This document shows, in pieces, positions 24,548 to 28,836 of a DNA stretch of 28,836 nt. Every line of letters starts with the position of its first letter. Within the stretch, counting starts at the first letter, position 1. Where the stretch lies: the IMG/VR virus record IMGVR_UViG_3300030333_004057, positions 1 to 28,836 of that record, one strand, 5' to 3'. The position numbers and the translations under genes were made by a program. Origin of the DNA: a virus. The notes beneath the pieces were generated by a model that saw nothing but the letters and a program-made list of their open reading frames with translations, had not been told where the DNA came from and did no database searches.

Positions 24548-26992
24548 TTATTGAGAAAATACTACTTTGTTATATTTCATTCTAGCTAAAGTTGAATTTG
24601 ACTGATTATTTGGAGTTCCATATATTTTCATAGCAGAAATAAATGAGTCTGTTATCATTCTACCAGATTCAGGTGATAAACTAAGACCATTACCACCCCC
24701 ACCTTGATTTCCTGTAGAAAAGTGATTTGGTTGAACACTAAATATAGTATCTCTAGCATCTGCTAAAACTGATCCAGCTGGTCCACTAATTAAGGTTTTT
24801 CCACCTCTACTTGCATTATCATAAGCATGTATCGGTTTATAAGTACCAAACATAGCAGCTTCAGGTCCTAACATAGTAGATAATAACATATCACCTATAG
24901 AACCAATACCAGCACCAAGTAAAGCACCACCAGGACCAGCCAGCATACCTAACATTCCCCCAAGAACCATAAGTTTATTACTATCCAATGTTTTTAATAA
25001 ACCTTGACCAAGTCCATATTCTCCGACATTTCCTATCCCTTCCATACCAGCTCCAATTAAAGACATAGCTCCCCATCCTTTACCAAGACCTTTCATACCA
25101 GATCCAGCTCTACTCCAAAATCCTCTACCACCACCACCTGAAGTAGTAGTAGGTACAGTAGTTGGTTTCCAATTCCTACCACCAGCTTTATGATATTGTG
25201 CTGACATTTTCGATTGACTCCAACCTTTACCTTTATTGGCACTTCTAAATTGATTCCAACTACTTGTTCCTTTTGGATTTCTACCAGTAAATCTGGTTTT
25301 ACCTGGCATACCGAAACCACCTCCACCACCCATACTATTCGCCATCATCATAGCATTGGCATAACTCCAAGCTTGACCAGCAAGTCCCATCATCAACCCA
25401 ATTCCAATTGTTAACAGAGGACCCATCTGATTTAAAAATCCAAGTGCTGTTCTTAAAGCCTTGTTATATGTTTCAGCCATACCAGTTATTTTTTCCCAAT
25501 CTTTAGCTACACCTTCACCTAATACTTTATGCATATTTTCTGTTAAATTTACACCTTGTTGAACTTTGTTTACCGAATTTTCTAAATTAACATATTCAGC
25601 ATTTTGATTTTCTAATTCATCGGTAGTTCTAAATAAACCATCAGTTATCTTATCTGTACCTTTAACAATTTTACTTAATTCATCAAAAGAAAAATTAAAA
25701 GTTTCAGCTAATTTTCTTATAGCAGGTTCTTGTAAACTTGCTAAATCTATCCCTCCAAGTTGATTCTGTAATTCTCTTGCAAATCCAAGAGAATCTTTGT
25801 TCATAGCAAGAACACGAGCTTGTCTTAAATCTACTCTCTGACCAAGTAGAGCACTTATTTCAAATTCATCTCTAATAGATTGTTGAAAATTTAAAACACT
25901 TGATGCTGCTTTATCTATCATATTCATACTAACACCAAGTTTAGTTGCAAACATAGCAGCATTTGCTAAATTAGTAGCTGTACCATCAGTCCACTTGGCT
26001 ACCATTTCTGTATTGGTTGCCATCTGTCTTAACACTGCACTTGGTACAACTCCTTCAGTATCTGCCCAAGCCTTCATTTGTTTCATAGTAGACTCGGCAT
26101 TTTCATCAGATAATCCTACAACATTAACTAATAAATTTTGAAAATCTATAACTTCTTCAACCCCAAGTCCAAATTGTTTAGAAAGTTTAGCAGCTTCAAA
26201 AGCCATTGTCATAGTTTCAAAACTACTTCTACCAAAAGATTCAGCAATCTTTGGAGCATTTTGTGCAATTTTAGACCAATATATATCAAATTCAGCACCT
26301 TGATTATTTAGTACAGCCATAGTGTTTTTCATCTTGGTCATTTCATTTTTATTTAATGCACCAAATTGTTGATTTACATTATCAAGTTCCATTCCAAAAT
26401 CTTTTGTGGTATCCAATCCAAGTTTAAAACTTGTAGCGAACAGTTGCATAGGATTTTCGGAAATTTCCTTCATCTTCTTATACATAGATCCCAACAACGG
26501 AATGGTATCGGCTAGATTCTCCTTCATCTTTTTGGTTGCATCTTGAACTTTTCTAAAAGATATTTCACCTTTTATCATTTCCATCTGCATTTCTTTGGAT
26601 TTTCTAATATCTTCATCTTTAGCTTTTGCAGCTTCTTGAGCAAGTTTTACATAATCTTTATAAAGGTCATTTATAGAAGAACCAGCAGTAGCAATTTTAG
26701 AAAGAGTTTTTAACTCATCATCTATAATATTTAATTGTTTTTTAGAAAGGATATTTGCTCTACCAAGTTCATTTTTTGTTTGGATTCTTACATCCAACTC
26801 CATCTGTAAATCTTGGATTCTTTTGTTTTCGGCACGAGTTAACTTTTCACCAGTCAATAATTGTTTGGCCATAGCTTCTTCTATAGAGACTTGTATATCC
26901 AGTTGTCTTTGAGTTACCTCATTGACTCTCTCATTATAAATCTCTATATTAGATTTACCTTTTTTATTCTTATTTCCCTTTTTAGGAGGCAT
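24548..26992 (-). CDS. Tail tape measure protein
   Basis: An 814-aa protein with the layout of a tape measure. A basic N-terminus (PPKKGNKNKKGKS) leads into long coiled-coil helices over about residues 15-190. A helical body continues to about 510. Hydrophobic Gly/Met/Ala-rich segments follow near 520-550 (GPLLTIGIGLMMGLAG) and 675-710 (LMVLGGMLGMLAGPGGALL). Between them is a Gly/Ser-rich stretch. It would set tail length and be expelled at infection; 814 residues at about 1.5 angstroms each would allow a tail of up to about 120 nm. ATG 26992 has AGGAG ten bases upstream and follows the cysteine-rich gene by three bases. No peptidase or lysozyme domain is visible. Confidence 0.82.
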   Translation of the reverse strand: MPPKKGNKNKKGKSNIEIYNERVNEVTQRQLDIQVSIEEAMAKQLLTGEKLTRAENKRIQDLQMELDVRIQTKNELGRANILSKKQLNIIDDELKTLSKIATAGSSINDLYKDYVKLAQEAAKAKDEDIRKSKEMQMEMIKGEISFRKVQDATKKMKENLADTIPLLGSMYKKMKEISENPMQLFATSFKLGLDTTKDFGMELDNVNQQFGALNKNEMTKMKNTMAVLNNQGAEFDIYWSKIAQNAPKIAESFGRSSFETMTMAFEAAKLSKQFGLGVEEVIDFQNLLVNVVGLSDENAESTMKQMKAWADTEGVVPSAVLRQMATNTEMVAKWTDGTATNLANAAMFATKLGVSMNMIDKAASSVLNFQQSIRDEFEISALLGQRVDLRQARVLAMNKDSLGFARELQNQLGGIDLASLQEPAIRKLAETFNFSFDELSKIVKGTDKITDGLFRTTDELENQNAEYVNLENSVNKVQQGVNLTENMHKVLGEGVAKDWEKITGMAETYNKALRTALGFLNQMGPLLTIGIGLMMGLAGQAWSYANAMMMANSMGGGGGFGMPGKTRFTGRNPKGTSSWNQFRSANKGKGWSQSKMSAQYHKAGGRNWKPTTVPTTTSGGGGRGFWSRAGSGMKGLGKGWGAMSLIGAGMEGIGNVGEYGLGQGLLKTLDSNKLMVLGGMLGMLAGPGGALLGAGIGSIGDMLLSTMLGPEAAMFGTYKPIHAYDNASRGGKTLISGPAGSVLADARDTIFSVQPNHFSTGNQGGGGNGLSLSPESGRMITDSFISAMKIYGTPNNQSNSTLARMKYNKVVFSQ

Positions 26993-26995
26993 CTA

Positions 26996-28192
26996 TTATT
27001 TTCTCCTGTTACGTTTAGCCTGATTAAAGTTTCTAGTTCCACCTGAAACTCTTCCACCTCTTCTATGTGAAACTCTTCCACCTCTTCTATGTACCATAGA
27101 TGAAACTGGTCTGTTTCTTGTTTTCTCTGCATGAGGACCACCACCACAAGATTGATTTTGACATTTACATGTATTTGTGTTGGAACACCATTTACAACCC
27201 CAACCTTGATTTGCAGAAGTTATACACATTGAATAATTAGCCCCGATACAATCAAACTCTTGACCTTGTATTGTATATCCACAACAAGGATCTAATTGAC
27301 AATCAGTTGATCCACCACCACCATCATCTGATCCACCATCACATGGACCACAATTTTGGCCAAAGACACTATAACAATAGCCATCCTGACCATCAATTGG
27401 ACAACCATTATACCCCGAACAATCACATTCCCAAGGAACTAAATCAAATTCACATTCACAATTACTATTACAAAAATGAGTATTAGGACATATAGATGGA
27501 TCTTCACAACAAGTTGTTGGTGGTTGGTAATTATCAGAATCACATTCCCAATCTTGCCATTGGCAATTACATCCTATTGTCTGGTAACAACTACCTTGAG
27601 TTTGTTGTTCTGAACATGTTCCTACTACTTGACCCAGTATGTTATAACACATTTGATTTGGATCCTCACCTGGTTGAGAACAACATTGATACTCATCTAC
27701 TGGATTATATTCACAAACACAATTACTATTACAAAACATATCATTAGGACACATATTAGGATCATCACAACATGTTGGATCAGGATTGCCGTAGTCCCAG
27801 TAACAAGTTGATCCAATGCATTGGTGACATTGACCTTCAGAACTTATATTAGAACAAGGGCCTAAATTCTGACCTAATATATTATAGCAATTACCATTAC
27901 CTAAACATTGACCGTTTCTCGAACCACCACCTCTAGTACCACCTGCAGAACCATTATTAATTGGACGTTTTCTTTCTCTATATACACAATATTGTTCTTC
28001 CATTCCTAATGGGACACAATGTGGATGATTTGCAAGTGGTAAATGTGAAGCTCTTTTCACATAATTGGATCCAAGAGCCCAACTGCAGTATCCATATCCA
28101 TTTGGACATGGTTCATTTAATCCTCCACCTCCAGTATTTCCACCTGATGATGTTCTTGTTCTTTGTTGTTTTCCCTGATTATAATTTGGCAT
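26996..28192 (-). CDS. Cysteine-rich repeat protein in the tail module
   Basis: A 398-aa protein of unrecognised family. Two full repeats of about 75-85 residues are visible. Each starts CYNILGQ, runs through Cys/Trp pairs (TCYWDY, NCQWQD) to CCDDPNMCPNDMFC or CCEDPSICPNTHFC, and ends NSNCVCEY or NSNCECEF. A third, partial copy starts CYSVFGQNCGPC. A Gly/Ser-rich spacer and a last Cys cluster follow. The C-terminus is basic, with a doubled HRRGGRVS. There is no signal peptide, so disulfides would form only outside the cell; metal binding is an alternative. ATG 28192 has AGGAG seven bases upstream. Its place directly before the tape measure suggests a virion or tail-assembly role, which is inference. 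Confidence 0.72.
   Translation of the reverse strand: MPNYNQGKQQRTRTSSGGNTGGGGLNEPCPNGYGYCSWALGSNYVKRASHLPLANHPHCVPLGMEEQYCVYRERKRPINNGSAGGTRGGGSRNGQCLGNGNCYNILGQNLGPCSNISSEGQCHQCIGSTCYWDYGNPDPTCCDDPNMCPNDMFCNSNCVCEYNPVDEYQCCSQPGEDPNQMCYNILGQVVGTCSEQQTQGSCYQTIGCNCQWQDWECDSDNYQPPTTCCEDPSICPNTHFCNSNCECEFDLVPWECDCSGYNGCPIDGQDGYCYSVFGQNCGPCDGGSDDGGGGSTDCQLDPCCGYTIQGQEFDCIGANYSMCITSANQGWGCKWCSNTNTCKCQNQSCGGGPHAEKTRNRPVSSMVHRRGGRVSHRRGGRVSGGTRNFNQAKRNRRK
27044..27091 (-). repeat. Perfect 24-bp tandem duplication
   Basis: Positions 27044-27067 and 27068-27091 are identical. They lie near the end of the cysteine-rich gene and encode a doubled eight-residue basic unit, HRRGGRVS. Confidence 0.9.
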
Positions 28193-28206
28193 TTAAATTC
28201 TCCTGT

Positions 28207-28452
28207 TTACAAGAAAAAGTCAGATAACTTGTATCTATTTCTTTTATATCTTTTTCCGTATTTTTCCTGTCCTAATTTGTCAAGAACAGCAGCTGCATCA
28301 TTTAAATCTTTTAAAGCTTTCATAACTTTTCTATCTTTAGTAGCTCTTTGCAAAGCTCTAAATTGACCTTTTTTCCATAAGGTAAAGAAATCTTTTAAAA
28401 AACCTTCAGAAAGAATATTTTTTGTACTCATATATGATTTTTTAGGCTGCAT
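28207..28452 (-). CDS. Small basic helical protein of unknown function
   Basis: An 81-aa, lysine/arginine-rich, mostly helical protein (FLKDFFTLWKKGQFRALQRA, then KALKDLNDAAAVLDKL) ending SDFFL. I recall similar short hypothetical proteins near tail genes in T4-like phages of marine bacteria, but no function. ATG 28452 has GGAG five bases upstream; a second ATG seven codons on is possible. The stop lies 14 bases before the cysteine-rich gene. A tail-assembly helper is one reading of the context; nothing in the protein proves it. Confidence 0.72.
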   Translation of the reverse strand: MQPKKSYMSTKNILSEGFLKDFFTLWKKGQFRALQRATKDRKVMKALKDLNDAAAVLDKLGQEKYGKRYKRNRYKLSDFFL

Positions 28453-28516
28453 GTATTCTCCAATTAAATAATATTATACAATTATAAATATCTAATTTTA
28501 CGAAAATTTGTTGGTC
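28453..28516 (-). promoter_or_regulatory. Gap with possible weak promoter before the 81-aa gene
   Basis: The 64-base AT-rich gap contains TATAAT on the minus strand (near 28475) but no good -35 at 16-18 bases, and none of the AAGCTTGACTT family. A promoter here is only possible. The ribosome site GGAG for the 81-aa gene lies at its end. Confidence 0.25.
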
Positions 28517-28804
28517 TTAAAACCTTTTTCTTGCACTTGGAGGTGGAACGCCTTGATGTGACATTTGAGTTGAAGCATTATTAGCTTTATCCCTAGCTTT
28601 TTTCTCTTGTTCTTTTTCCTTTAAAAGAGCTTCAGAATAAAATCTTCTCAAATAAACAGGCATTGTATATAGGTCAGAGAAAGAAAACCCCTGACCATAA
28701 TATACTAATGTGAATATTTCTTGATGTAAGTCTTTTCTATAACGTGCTGGAAGGCCAAAAAAAGTTGACGTCCATTGGTATGGACATTTCCCTCCTCTCA
28801 CCAT
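28517..28804 (-). CDS. Small tail-assembly-type ORF, probably the frameshifted extension of the upstream gene
   Basis: A 95-codon ORF. The part that looks like a real protein begins at FFGLPARYRKDLHQEIF and continues VYYGQGFSFSDLYTMPVYLRRFY, a pattern I recall from short proteins beside gp26-like baseplate genes in T4-like phages. The preceding 15 residues (MVRGGKCPYQW...) are simply another reading of the upstream gene. The ATG at 28804 has no good ribosome site. A T7 run at 28757-28763 sits exactly where the two frames meet, so a +1 frameshift could fuse this segment to the upstream protein. The position upstream of the tape measure fits a tail-assembly chaperone. Independent translation from 28804 cannot be excluded. 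Confidence 0.62.
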   Translation of the reverse strand: MVRGGKCPYQWTSTFFGLPARYRKDLHQEIFTLVYYGQGFSFSDLYTMPVYLRRFYSEALLKEKEQEKKARDKANNASTQMSHQGVPPPSARKRF

Positions 28805-28836
28805 TTACTTCTACATCTTGAACCATGTTGATATCA
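28737..28836 (-). CDS. 3' end of a gp26-like tail/baseplate gene
   Basis: The last 32 codons and the TAG of a gene entering from the right edge. It reads ...EVNGERREMSIPMDVNFFWPSSTL. The IPM...NFFWP ending is one I associate with gp26-like (T4 baseplate hub assembly) proteins of T4-like phages, from recall only. It overlaps the next ORF by 68 bases in another frame. The T7 run falls on the Phe-Phe codons before TGG. Confidence 0.55.
   Translation of the reverse strand, partial: DINMVQDVEVNGERREMSIPMDVNFFWPSSTL

Noticed and set aside
570-28366. Open reading frames on the plus strand and short minus-strand ORFs inside larger genes
   Set aside because: They lie opposite or inside well-supported genes, lack ribosome sites and protein-like features, and arise from AT-rich codon use.

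Overview
The window is AT-rich phage DNA. Every gene I can support lies on the minus strand, so transcription runs from high to low coordinates. A T4-type replication and recombination set (UvsX/RecA, gp32-like SSB, gp41/DnaB helicase, 5'-3' exonuclease) sits next to a contractile-tail module (tape measure, LysM tail protein, large hub-like protein). This indicates a tailed phage of myovirus type. A polymerase gene of family A without a recognisable proofreading domain, instead of a family B gp43 in this stretch, recalls the 'far-T4' group such as Rhodothermus phage RM378. That placement is inference from recalled knowledge. The five related promoters read either as sigma70-like (TTGACT, 17-18, TATATT) or as Bacteroidota-like (TTG, about 20-21, TAnnTT). 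A Bacteroidota host is therefore possible but not shown.

Layout in transcription order. 28836-28517: end of a gp26-like tail/baseplate gene overlapping a small ORF through a T7 run, possibly joined by a +1 frameshift. 28452-14230: tail module, with a small unknown protein, a cysteine-rich repeat protein, the tape measure, a 1478-aa virion protein with 14-aa repeats, a LysM protein and an 1856-aa hub-like protein with a long Cys/Trp-rich extension. 14185-9643: an accessory early block with the PolA-like polymerase, a ParB-like two-motif protein, a 450-aa unknown and a small conserved unknown. 9553-8081: a thioredoxin-fold fusion and a Cys-cluster protein. 7959-3541: the core replication operon (SSB, UvsX, exonuclease, helicase), with short overlaps between the last three. 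3473-599: a possible restriction-modification-like set (PD-ExK-like protein plus two DNA methyltransferases). 434-1: the 5' part of a class II (B12-dependent) ribonucleotide reductase.

Regulation. Five transcription units in the non-structural half each start with a copy of the same promoter, placed immediately after, or overlapping, the previous stop codon. The SSB gene has a leader with a hairpin followed by five tandem TAAATAR heptamers that run into the Shine-Dalgarno. This looks like the autogenous translational operator of T4 gene 32. Other structured intergenic elements lie before uvsX and before the reductase gene. No tRNA, rRNA, insertion sequence or CRISPR array was seen. Apart from these leaders the gaps between genes are short, and none exceeds 300 bases.
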